In this document: piece by piece, positions 1-6,133 of the stretch
How the letters are laid out: each line of letters begins with the position of its first letter
How positions within the stretch are numbered: the first letter of the stretch is position 1
Translations under genes and position numbers: made by a program
Notes under the pieces: model-generated
The model's database searches: none
Seen by the model: only the letters and a program-made list of their open reading frames with translations
What the model was told of the DNA's origin: nothing
NCBI GenBank assembly: GCA_013203085.1
Contig: JABMQX010000516.1
Coordinates: 1-6,678, forward strand
DNA length: 6,678 nt
Source of the DNA: a bacterium
Lineage (GTDB): Bacteria; Auribacterota; JABMQX01
Direction of reading: 5' to 3'

Positions 1-477
1 CATATCCTTTTCCTCGGAGTGGGGCTCGATAAGGAGGGGAGGCCTCTGACTATTAGTCGGCTGCGAGAGATGTTTCCGGCGGGGACGCAACCTCGCTTTC
101 GCTCGTACCCAAAACTTGCCCGGAGTCGCGAAGGCTACGCCACTACTGAAACGCCATGCCTTCGATGGCATCTGGTAGCGAGACGCCTTCGTGAGGAAAG
201 CAGGTCAAAGCCCTATTGGCAACAAGAAGAGTCGCTCAGAGAGAACGAATACCGAGAGAGCGCGGTTGTTTACGTGTACATGATGCTTTTGATGTACAAA
301 GCGCGCGGGGAACGACTTTTTGAAAAGGACCTTGTCTGGTGCAAGAATGTTGGACCGGACGGCTCTCCGGTTGCTGCGGGATATTTTGACGCGGTGGGGC
401 TTTATGTCAGCGATTGGTGGGTTCGCCGTGATGCGCACTTCGGGATTGCGCCGGCACGGAGGCTGGATTCTCGCTGA
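1..477 (+). CDS. Hypothetical protein, 5' end outside window
   Basis: I do not recognise this protein. The frame is open from the first base to a TGA at 475-477, giving 158 residues. The GTG at 19 is the first possible start, but it has no Shine-Dalgarno sequence at a usable distance, so the gene probably begins before the window. The end looks protein-like rather than random: a mixed hydrophobic stretch (AVVYVYMMLLMY), then WCKNVGPDGSPVAAGYFDAVGLYVSDWW, rich in aromatics and Gly-Asp turns, and a closing FGIAPARR. No signal peptide, membrane segment or catalytic motif can be named. Overlapping open frames on both strands (205-618 minus, 320-724 plus) look less protein-like because they are Arg/Ser-rich. 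This could also be the remnant of a decayed gene. It points towards the Thi4 operon, with a 561-nt gap between them. Confidence 0.42.
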   Translation, partial: HILFLGVGLDKEGRPLTISRLREMFPAGTQPRFRSYPKLARSREGYATTETPCLRWHLVARRLREESRSKPYWQQEESLRENEYRESAVVYVYMMLLMYKARGERLFEKDLVWCKNVGPDGSPVAAGYFDAVGLYVSDWWVRRDAHFGIAPARRLDSR

Positions 478-592
478 GTTAGCCAAGACTTCGTTTGCGG
501 CCGCGCATCGTTCGTCTCCACCTGAGGATTGGACGGGAAGGGCGCTGTCGGAAGCTCGCTCAAGAGGCATTGAAGGAGGGAGAATAGACGGG

Positions 593-626
593 CACCGCAG
601 AGAGCGCAGGGGACGCAAAGACGGAG
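593..626. repeat. Degenerate CGCAGAGA-type tandem tract
   Basis: Units of about 9 bases, each starting with CGCA or CGGA and continuing in purines, follow one another: cgcagagag, cgcagggga, cgcaaaga, cggag. Read on the minus strand this gives the CTCTGCG-rich text that I have seen in intergenic DNA of many environmental bacteria, sometimes near GxxExxY-family genes. That association is from memory, and no GxxExxY gene is visible here. The function is unknown. The tract is short and its periodicity is imperfect. Confidence 0.4.
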
Positions 627-810
627 CGGGAATTCAATTGAATCGCCGAAGAGAAACGCTTTCTCTCAACGCTGCCACGTTTGCCTACGCTGAGCGTTCA
701 CGGTTTGTGATAATCTCTTCCTGACCATGAGGGCATGGGAGTATCTACGGACTTGCAGGTTTAGCTAAGCAAGCCCAAATCGGACACCCGCAAACGCATT
801 GATGCTGCCC

Positions 811-879
811 CGTCGCTTTCTATCCTATTTCTCAGTTCCTCAGTACTCCGACGGCCGAAATAGTCATACAAAAGCGACG
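811..879. repeat. Nested inverted repeat, possible structured RNA
   Basis: A 9-bp perfect inverted repeat (cgtcgcttt at 811-819, aaagcgacg at 871-879) encloses a second, 7-bp perfect one (ctatttc at 825-831, gaaatag at 857-863). The arms are separated by small internal loops of 5 and 7 nt, leaving a 25-nt apical loop. On either strand the transcript could form a two-tier stem. The bases after it are not a T-run, so it is not an intrinsic terminator. A second gaaatag copy at 917-923 could compete for the inner arm. It could be a structured RNA, a small palindromic element or coincidence. Confidence 0.35.
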
Positions 880-1038
880 ATGTCATGGAAAAGAATCTCC
901 ATTTGTCATCTTCGTAGAAATAGCAGGACCACTTTTGAGACAGCAGGGGCGGCTACGAACAGAAATCCGTTAGTCTGGAGTCCTTTGGCGGAGAACTTCG
1001 GTCGGACTGACATGCCTCGTGTTGGCTGAGGCCAAGGG

Positions 1039-1830
1039 TCACTTTTTGCTCAGCAGCCCGAGGATGATTTCGGCGGCTTTCTTGCCGCTAAGAAGCATCC
1101 CGCCGAATGTCGGTCCCATCCTGGGCAAGCCATATAACGTGCTGACGGCCATGCCGATGACTATTAGACCGGGGTGAGCTTCTCCAGTATGCTGCACGAC
1201 GAGGTCTTCGGAACGTTCGACCCACATGGCGCCGAAGGTAGAGCACTTCAGCAGGCCCCGTCGCTCGAGGCATTTCACAACAGAAGCGTCGTGGCCCGTG
1301 CCGTCAACAACGATCTTTGATTCTATGGCGACGGGGTCGAGGGCCGCTATCGCTCGGGGAAGCGTGGATACAGGCGTCCAATTGATGACTACGCCAGCGA
1401 CTCGATTATTCTCTCTCAGGACCACGTCATCACAAAGTGTCATGCTGAGAATCTTCACGCCAGCATCGCAGGCGGCTGCAATCAGTTTGGCACAGGCATG
1501 GGGCGCATCGGCGACGAAAAGGCCGGGAGAAGTCTCCGAGAAGGGCACTCCCAGCTCCTCGAGGACGGACTGCGCGGGCGCCCGGACGGTTGTCTTGTTC
1601 AGGAGGTATCCCCCAATCCAGAAACCACCCCCCAGGTAGTTGTTGCGCTCTATGAGAAGAACCTTCGCACCAGCGGCGGCGAGGTCCCTTCCCGCGATCA
1701 AACCGCTGGGACCGCCACCCACAATGATGACATCGCTCTCAACGTACTCTGTGAACTCCCTGAAGTATTCGCCAACAATAGCTCTGGTGATCTCCTTTTC
1801 TCCGACGGCGCTGAAAATCTTGTCTGCCAT
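1039..1830 (-). CDS. thi4: Thi4-family thiazole synthase, non-cysteine type
   Basis: Thi4 makes the adenylated thiazole precursor of thiamine from NAD, glycine and a sulfur source in the cytoplasm. Many databases label prokaryotic members ribulose-1,5-bisphosphate synthetase. The 263 residues match the family's usual size. Visible features are the dinucleotide-binding GGGPSGL (38-44) ending at ER (61-62), the LGGGFWIGG segment (66-74), VVDGTGHDA (174-182) and the family signature GLPRMGPTFGG (234-244). The sulfur-donor cysteine of yeast Thi4, which archaeal enzymes replace with histidine (HVDP), aligns to Ala163 in ALDP; the loop before it is about three residues longer than usual by recall. 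The ATG is preceded by AGGAG at 1843-1847, 12 nt upstream. It starts 21 nt after larE and is probably the last gene of that unit. I see no TPP riboswitch. Family assignment is firm; reaction and sulfur source are inferred. Confidence 0.92.
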   Translation of the reverse strand: MADKIFSAVGEKEITRAIVGEYFREFTEYVESDVIIVGGGPSGLIAGRDLAAAGAKVLLIERNNYLGGGFWIGGYLLNKTTVRAPAQSVLEELGVPFSETSPGLFVADAPHACAKLIAAACDAGVKILSMTLCDDVVLRENNRVAGVVINWTPVSTLPRAIAALDPVAIESKIVVDGTGHDASVVKCLERRGLLKCSTFGAMWVERSEDLVVQHTGEAHPGLIVIGMAVSTLYGLPRMGPTFGGMLLSGKKAAEIILGLLSKK

Positions 1831-1851
1831 TTTCTTTCGGCTCTCCTGTTG

Positions 1852-2700
1852 TTAAGTGACCGGCTCCTTCTCTTCTGGTTTCTGGGAGGGAGGCAGGACT
1901 TCGTTAAGGCTTCCTGTACGATACCCTGTCAAATCCAGAGAGACGTAAGCGTACCCTATCTCTCTCAATTTTGAAGCGACGTCTTGGCGCAAAGAGTTAT
2001 CGGCGAATTTGCGAATATCTTCTTCGGGGACTTCGATCCTGGCGATCGTTCCATGGTGTCTGACCCTCACCTGCCGAAAGCCGAGCCTTCGGAGAAAGTT
2101 CTCCGCCGTTCCCGCCATCTTGAGTTTCTTCGCGGTGATTTCCTCGCCGTAAGGGAAACGCGATGCCAGACAGGCGAAAGATGGCTTATCCCATGTGTCC
2201 AATCCGAGGGCGCGAGATGTTTTCCTGATGTCCTCCTTGGTGAAGCGAGCCTTCCTGAGAGGGCTGACAACGCCAAGTTCCGCCGCTGCCCGCATCCCGG
2301 GGCGATGGTCGCTGGCGTCGTCCAAGCTTGAACCATCGGCAACATAACGGATGCCGTTTTGCCTGGCGAGTTCGAGCAGCTCGCGGAAAAGTTCCGCCTT
2401 GCAGAAGTAGCACCTGTCGGGAGGATTGCTTGAGAAATCCTTGACCGAAAGTTCGCTGGTGTCAATGGTGAGGTGTGTGACGCCGAGCTGTCGGGCAATT
2501 CTGGCAGCCTCTTCGTACTCCTCGGACGGATAGGTCTCCGACCTGGCGGTTACTGCCATTGCGCGGTCCCCGAGAACGTCCCCGGCGACTTTCAGCAGTA
2601 AGGTGCTGTCGCATCCACCCGAGAAAGCGACGAGAAGGGACCCGTACCCTTCGATGATCTCCTTCAAATCGGAGAGCTTTGCGCTTTGTTGTTTGTCCAC
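1852..2700 (-). CDS. larE: LarE-type ATP-dependent sulfur transferase
   Basis: LarE is a PP-loop ATPase that adenylates its substrate and donates sulfur. In lactate racemase maturation it thiolates the pyridinium dicarboxylate made by LarB, before LarC inserts nickel. The 282 residues fit the family. The N-terminal part carries the PP-loop SGGCDST (27-33). NPPDRCYFCK (92-101) holds Cys97 and Cys100, and KPSFACLASRFPYGE (172-186) holds Cys177, the position of the sacrificial cysteine in Lactiplantibacillus LarE. Three cysteines placed this way resemble LarE proteins that bind a 4Fe-4S cluster and can act catalytically. The C-terminal part (about 187-265) carries VRVRHHG (211-217). The start is GTG with only a weak GAAG upstream; it is favoured because it gives the usual distance to the PP-loop. 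No larA, larB or larC lies in the window, and thi4 follows after 21 nt, so the substrate may not be the nickel-pincer precursor. Confidence 0.92.
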   Translation of the reverse strand: MDKQQSAKLSDLKEIIEGYGSLLVAFSGGCDSTLLLKVAGDVLGDRAMAVTARSETYPSEEYEEAARIARQLGVTHLTIDTSELSVKDFSSNPPDRCYFCKAELFRELLELARQNGIRYVADGSSLDDASDHRPGMRAAAELGVVSPLRKARFTKEDIRKTSRALGLDTWDKPSFACLASRFPYGEEITAKKLKMAGTAENFLRRLGFRQVRVRHHGTIARIEVPEEDIRKFADNSLRQDVASKLREIGYAYVSLDLTGYRTGSLNEVLPPSQKPEEKEPVT

Positions 2701-2741
2701 TGTCTTCGAGGCTTCGGTCCTGAAAAATCAGGGCTTGCGCC

Positions 2742-3011
2742 TTATTTCCTTTTCATTCGCAAAAAAATCTTTTGCGTCTGAGCGAGAATCTGTGTCTGAT
2801 TTTCTTTGATGGCCTTCAGTTCGGCGAGAATTTTCTCCTGATTCTTGGTCAGGTTGATGATTCTCTCCTCGACGGTGAGTTTCTTGGCTTTTTCCTTTGC
2901 AGCCAGAACGCGCCCGGCGGCCGGTTTGGTTCCGCTCACTTGCGCGCCAACAAACCCAGCCATGCCGATAAGAATCGCCATCGCAACGATGTAATAGAGT
3001 TTCTTTGACAT
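2742..3011 (-). CDS. Small exported coiled-coil protein
   Basis: I cannot assign this 89-residue protein to a family. It begins MSKK, followed by a hydrophobic stretch (YYIVAMAILIGMAGFVGA, 6-23) that looks like a signal peptide with cleavage after VGA, or else a membrane anchor. A Lys/Ala-rich linker follows, then a predicted helix with heptad-like Ile/Leu spacing and many Glu, Lys and Gln (about 46-85), which reads as a coiled coil. The tail is basic (RMKRK). A strong Shine-Dalgarno AAGGAGG (3019-3025) lies 7 nt before the ATG. It sits 31 nt after the TPR gene and 41 nt before larE, so co-transcription is likely. A periplasmic, oligomeric structural or adaptor role is inference. Composition does not differ visibly from its neighbours. 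Confidence 0.75.
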   Translation of the reverse strand: MSKKLYYIVAMAILIGMAGFVGAQVSGTKPAAGRVLAAKEKAKKLTVEERIINLTKNQEKILAELKAIKENQTQILAQTQKIFLRMKRK

Positions 3012-3042
3012 CTCGAATCCTCCTTAATCTGTATTCTGCCGA

Positions 3043-3360
3043 TCATGGAAAACTGACGAGCTTTGCAAGTTCATTTTGGGCAGTCTTGTTGTTGGGGTCC
3101 AGTTCCAGGACCTTTTGCAGAGCCTCTTTTGCTTCGAGGTTTTTCTTCTGGGCAAGAAAAGCGACGGCCAGGTTGTAATACGCAGAGGCGTTCTGTGGCT
3201 CCTGCTCGAGAAGGTCGTGATAACACTTAACCGCCTCGTCAAAGCGAGAGCTGAGAAAGTAAGCCTTCCCCAAATCGAGCTGCGTTTCGGTATCCTTCGG
3301 ATTCTCGGCAAGCTTCTCGAGTAGTTTCTGAATACGCTTTTCGGATGCTTTGTTTTTCAT
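3043..3360 (-). CDS. Small TPR-repeat protein
   Basis: This 105-residue protein consists almost wholly of tetratricopeptide repeats, which form helical hairpins that bind other proteins. Repeat one spans about 24-57 (LGKAYF, FDEAVKCYHDLLEQEPQN), repeat two about 58-91 (YYNLAVAFL, EAKEALQKVLELDPNN), and a third, incomplete helix closes the protein at 92-105. The first 22 residues are a charged helix that may cap the array. No signal peptide is present, so it is expected in the cytoplasm. The ATG has no clear Shine-Dalgarno sequence (gggcattgttct just before it). It is the first gene of the apparent unit leading to larE and thi4, and lies 110 nt after the end of ktrA on the same strand. The partner is unknown; the adjacent exported coiled-coil protein is a candidate only by position. 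Confidence 0.85.
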   Translation of the reverse strand: MKNKASEKRIQKLLEKLAENPKDTETQLDLGKAYFLSSRFDEAVKCYHDLLEQEPQNASAYYNLAVAFLAQKKNLEAKEALQKVLELDPNNKTAQNELAKLVSFP

Positions 3361-3470
3361 AGAACAATGCCCAGTGCCTGCTCATGACCGAGGTTCAGGG
3401 GCAAGGATATAGTTTTTTCCGGGAACGCTCCCGCCGAACCTTACGGTGAGGCACGTTCCGTATCAAGCTG

Positions 3471-4190
3471 CTACTTCAAGCTGCGGAACTTCCTGACGTT
3501 CTCCTCCTTGCCGATGACGAGGATCATGTCCCCCTTGTTGACTACCGTCTCTGCGCTCGGGATCAAGTCCACATCCTCCTCGAGGACCGACTCGCCCTCC
3601 TTGTTCAGGCCGGGTTTGCATCTTTTGAGGGCGACGATCTGAACACCGTGCTTGACCCTCACTGCGGACTCGGCGATGCTCTTATGCCAGAGAACCTTGG
3701 GGGCCTCAAACTCGGCCATATTATAGCCGGGGGAGACCTCGACGTGCTCGAGAAGGCTCGGATGCAGGAGTGCGTTGGCGAGACGTACACCCATGTCTCG
3801 CTCAGGGAAAACGACCTTATCGGCGCCGACTCTGGCGAGGATTTTGCCGTGGCTTTCGGTCACAGCTTTAGCCACAACCATCTTTATCGCCATTTGTTTC
3901 AGGGCCATTGTAACGAGAATGCTGGCCTCCATCTGCTCACCGATGCTAACGATTGCTACGTCAACATCCTCAATGCCGATGGATTTCAGGGCTTTTTCGT
4001 CGGTGGCGTCGAGCTGGACAGCATTGGAGACGTACTCGCTGATCTTTTGGATGCTGTCCTTGTCATGGTCCACGACCGTCACTTCACAGCCGTTCTTGCT
4101 CAGGGTCATAGCGACACTGGAGCCGAACCTCCCGGCGCCGATGACGGCGAATTGTCTGGGAAACTTGTCAGCCATTTTTCCAAGCCCCAT
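3471..4190 (-). CDS. ktrA: KtrA/TrkA-type RCK regulatory subunit of K+ uptake
   Basis: KtrA forms a cytoplasmic octameric ring that binds ATP/ADP or NAD(H) and gates the KtrB channel. From the ATG at 4190 the protein has 239 residues. It has an N-terminal Rossmann RCK domain with FAVIGAGRFGSS (14-25), the acidic VVDHD at the end of the second strand (39-43), QLDATDEKAL (59-68) and AIVSIGEQMEAS (79-90). A C-terminal TrkA_C domain follows from about residue 148 (VEVSPGYNMAEFEAP) to the end (GDMILVIGKEENVRKF). One RCK_N plus one RCK_C matches KtrA rather than the duplicated TrkA of Escherichia coli. The start is uncertain: a TTG at 4211 adds seven residues, and an ATG at 4175 gives 234 residues. 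I chose 4190 because AAAGG lies 11 nt upstream. It lies 75 nt downstream of ktrB on the same strand. Confidence 0.93.
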   Translation of the reverse strand: MGLGKMADKFPRQFAVIGAGRFGSSVAMTLSKNGCEVTVVDHDKDSIQKISEYVSNAVQLDATDEKALKSIGIEDVDVAIVSIGEQMEASILVTMALKQMAIKMVVAKAVTESHGKILARVGADKVVFPERDMGVRLANALLHPSLLEHVEVSPGYNMAEFEAPKVLWHKSIAESAVRVKHGVQIVALKRCKPGLNKEGESVLEEDVDLIPSAETVVNKGDMILVIGKEENVRKFRSLK

Positions 4191-4265
4191 CTTTGATAAA
4201 ACCTTTGTCAACCCGTTTGCTCAACAGGCGGCATCTGCGGGTGTCGTTCCTCCCGACTTCATACG

Positions 4266-5675
4266 TCAACCTATCATTACGGTCTCTTCCGGATACCCGA
4301 CGGAGGGCCTGATTTCCCTGCCGGCAACAATCAGCGCCAGTGCCAACGGTCCGATTCGGCCGACGAACATGGTCACAATAATTATGATTTTCCCCGCAAG
4401 AGAAAGATGCGGCGTAATTCCGGTGCTGAGTCCGACCGTGCCAAAAGCCGAAAACGCCTCGAATGTGGTCCTGGCCACAAACCTGCCACCGGATGTCGTC
4501 CACGCTTGAGTGGCCCCTTCGGAAATGGTTAAGGCGACCGCCGAAAGGGAAACGAATATCAGAGAGATCAGGGCCACCGCGATGGCTTCCTGAACGATCC
4601 TGTCCGGGATCGTCCTTTTGAAGAGAACGACGCTCTTCCGTCCTCGGATAATAACATATGAGGTTGCGAGAAGCACTACAAAAGTGCAGGTCTTGATGCC
4701 GCCGCCGGTGGAGCCGGGAGATGCCCCGATGAACATCAAGAACATGGAGACAAGGAGACCCGGGCTCGACATTCGGTTATATTCGATGGTGTTGAAACCG
4801 GCGGTGCGGGGGGTCACAGCGCAGAAGAAGCTGCTCAAGAGGCGCCGGGGCAGATGTTGACCCGACATACCCGCGTTCCACTCGAGGATCAGGAATGATA
4901 CGAAGCCCAGAGCCAGCAAAGCTGCTGTCGCGAACAACACTACCCTCGATTGAAGGGAGAGGCGCCTCCGGGCAGTTTTGTCCTTCCTCCAGAAGCGAAG
5001 GTTGCCGATATTGTAAACAACGAGGAAGCCCCAGCCTCCGAGAACCACCAGAACGGCCATTGTGAGCACAACGAGCCATTCTTTTCCAATCAGGCTGGTG
5101 TTGTAAAGGGAGAAGCCGGCGTTGCAGAAGGCGGATATCGCGTGGAATATTGCGTGATATGCAGCCTTCCCGACACCGAATCCTGTCGCACCCCAGTGGA
5201 ATCTCCAGAAAAGTATCGCCGCTCCGGCCAGTTCTATCCCAAAGGTCAGCAACAGGGCGTGCTTGAGCAGCTCCGCCGTGCTGCCGATGTCCTTGCCACC
5301 CAGTGATGTGCGAACGGTAACAGAGTCTCTCAGGGAAATCTTCCGCCCGAATAGGAGGAGAAAAAACGTGGACATGGTCATGATCCCCAGCCCGCCCATT
5401 TGTATCAGAAGGAGGATCACGAGCTGGCCGAAGAGGGAGAAATCTTTGCCCGTATCTTTCACAATGAGCCCCGTCACGCACGTGGCGGAGGTCGCCGTGA
5501 AAAGAGCGTCAATATAGGGCAAGCTTTTGCCGGAGGATGTGGCAAAAGGGAGTTCGAGGAGAAGCGACGCCAGAAGAATCGTCACAAGGAAGCTCACCGC
5601 AACGACTTTCGGCGGGTTAATTCTCCTTCTGCCTTCTTGCCCTGGCCCTTCCCGTTTTCTCCAAAAGAATAACAT
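4266..5675 (-). CDS. ktrB: KtrB/TrkH-type potassium channel subunit
   Basis: KtrB is the membrane pore of the Ktr K+ (often Na+-coupled) uptake system and works as a dimer on a KtrA ring. The 469 residues are close to known KtrB proteins. All four pore-loop repeats are visible, each with its filter glycine: TSATCVTGL (Gly69), AFCNAGFSL (Gly187), RTAGFNTI (Gly293) and FGTVGLSTG (Gly415). The glycine-rich intramembrane gate segment GASPGSTGGGIKT lies at 317-329, and the conserved Arg in FVGRIGPL at 439. Multiple hydrophobic helices separate these, beginning near 24-46, after a basic cytoplasmic N-terminus. The C-terminus YPEETVMIG is typical of the family. The ATG has a poor ribosome binding site, but no better start restores the basic N-terminal segment. 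It is the first gene of a two-gene unit with ktrA. Confidence 0.95.
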   Translation of the reverse strand: MLFFWRKREGPGQEGRRRINPPKVVAVSFLVTILLASLLLELPFATSSGKSLPYIDALFTATSATCVTGLIVKDTGKDFSLFGQLVILLLIQMGGLGIMTMSTFFLLLFGRKISLRDSVTVRTSLGGKDIGSTAELLKHALLLTFGIELAGAAILFWRFHWGATGFGVGKAAYHAIFHAISAFCNAGFSLYNTSLIGKEWLVVLTMAVLVVLGGWGFLVVYNIGNLRFWRKDKTARRRLSLQSRVVLFATAALLALGFVSFLILEWNAGMSGQHLPRRLLSSFFCAVTPRTAGFNTIEYNRMSSPGLLVSMFLMFIGASPGSTGGGIKTCTFVVLLATSYVIIRGRKSVVLFKRTIPDRIVQEAIAVALISLIFVSLSAVALTISEGATQAWTTSGGRFVARTTFEAFSAFGTVGLSTGITPHLSLAGKIIIIVTMFVGRIGPLALALIVAGREIRPSVGYPEETVMIG

Positions 5676-6003
5676 CGTTCACTACTCGGGGAATACGCCA
5701 TGTGCGAGGGGAGAAAAGCCCCCACGTCGGCGCTCTCGTAAGGGCAAACTACCTCTCCCAAGACATGAAATACGTTCAATTATGCGACTTTTGGGCATGG
5801 TTTGGGCGTACCTCGCCATGCGAAGTTTCATTCCCGCCGATGATTGCCGAAGGATATACCATAAGCAAGGTATGCTTTCAATCTGTTTTCCTCTTCTCCC
5901 GGTCTGGGCGAGAAGCGGAGTTCCGGCAGCTCAAGCCACGCGACAGCCAACAGAGCTGGGGAAACCCGACCGGAGATTTGGTCGTTCCATGGTGCAATGC
6001 CGC

Positions 6004-6032
6004 TTGACAAGAAAAGGGCCCGAAGCTAAGTT
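6004..6032 (+). promoter_or_regulatory. Candidate sigma-70-type promoter
   Basis: A perfect TTGACA (6004-6009) is followed after 17 nt by TAAGTT (6027-6032), which keeps the key first, second and last bases of TATAAT. Transcription from here would start near 6039 and leave a leader of about 95 nt before the oxidoreductase ATG. The -10 match is only 3 of 6 and the organism's sigma preferences are unknown, so this is tentative. Confidence 0.33.
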
Positions 6033-6057
6033 GGCCATGTTTACTACACGGTTTGCT

Positions 6058-6074
6058 TCGCCGGCTACCGGCGA
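6058..6074. repeat. Strong 7-bp hairpin in presumed leader
   Basis: The bases tcgccgg, loop cta, ccggcga form a perfect GC-rich 7-bp stem, extendable by one G-T wobble (6057 with 6075). It falls between the candidate promoter and the start of the oxidoreductase gene, about 60 nt before the ATG. No T-run follows on either strand, so it is not an intrinsic terminator. It could be a leader RNA structure or a dyad operator for a repressor. Confidence 0.42.
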
Positions 6075-6133
6075 GCTCACTCGGGCAGAGGTCAATGGCG
6101 ATACCACGAATTGAAACACGGGAGACAGAACCT

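Larger units (their letters stand above)
478..1038. other. Gene-poor region between convergent genes
   Basis: I see no convincing gene in these 561 bases. The open frames here (for example 799-1029 plus) have no ribosome binding site and low-complexity, basic translations. No tRNA or rRNA signature was found. It contains a short degenerate tandem tract (593-626), a perfect 12-bp palindrome (attcaattgaat, 632-643), a nested inverted repeat (811-879) and a further 7-bp inverted pair (911-917 with 953-959). As the 3' side of both flanking genes it should hold terminators, but no hairpin followed by a T-run is evident on either strand. Confidence 0.55.
5676..6133. other. Divergent intergenic region
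   Basis: These 458 bases separate ktrB (minus) from the oxidoreductase gene (plus) and should carry both promoters. Open frames here (5702-6007 plus, and 5878-6300 minus, which overlaps the oxidoreductase gene) have atypical composition and no ribosome binding site, so I do not call them genes. On the minus strand a CATAAT hexamer (about 5778-5783) resembles a -10 box for ktrB, but it has no matching -35. Overlapping small inverted repeats lie at 5795-5821 (gcatgg/ccatgc) and 5856-5873 (atacc/ggtat), and a stronger hairpin at 6058-6074. No riboswitch class is recognised. Confidence 0.5.

Noticed and set aside
205..618. 137-residue minus-strand open frame
   Set aside because: Its translation starts with an Arg/Leu/Ser-rich stretch from the degenerate tandem tract and shows no protein-like motif; it is mostly antisense to the more plausible left-edge frame.
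830..835. CTGAGA on the minus strand, reminiscent of the TPP riboswitch core, near thi4
   Set aside because: It lies downstream of thi4, not in a leader, and the other conserved TPP riboswitch segments are absent around it. No match was seen upstream of the TPR gene or larE either.
1022..1035. Hairpin ttggc-tgag-gccaa just after the thi4 stop
   Set aside because: The stem has only 5 bp and no T-run follows on the minus strand; too weak to call a terminator.
3413..3433. Hairpin cggga-acgc-tcccg next to a T6 tract between ktrA and the TPR gene, a candidate terminator
   Set aside because: On the minus strand, where both neighbouring genes are read, the stem is followed by a run of A, not T; on the plus strand the T-run comes before the stem. 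It is therefore not an intrinsic terminator in either direction.
3648..4509. Long plus-strand open frames opposite ktrA and the end of ktrB
   Set aside because: They are shadow frames of strongly identified genes on the other strand and have no motifs of their own.
5527..6114. 195-residue plus-strand open frame across the ktrB start and the intergenic region
   Set aside because: It is antisense to the ktrB N-terminus for its first part, has no ribosome binding site, and its translation is rich in Arg/Pro without recognisable motifs.
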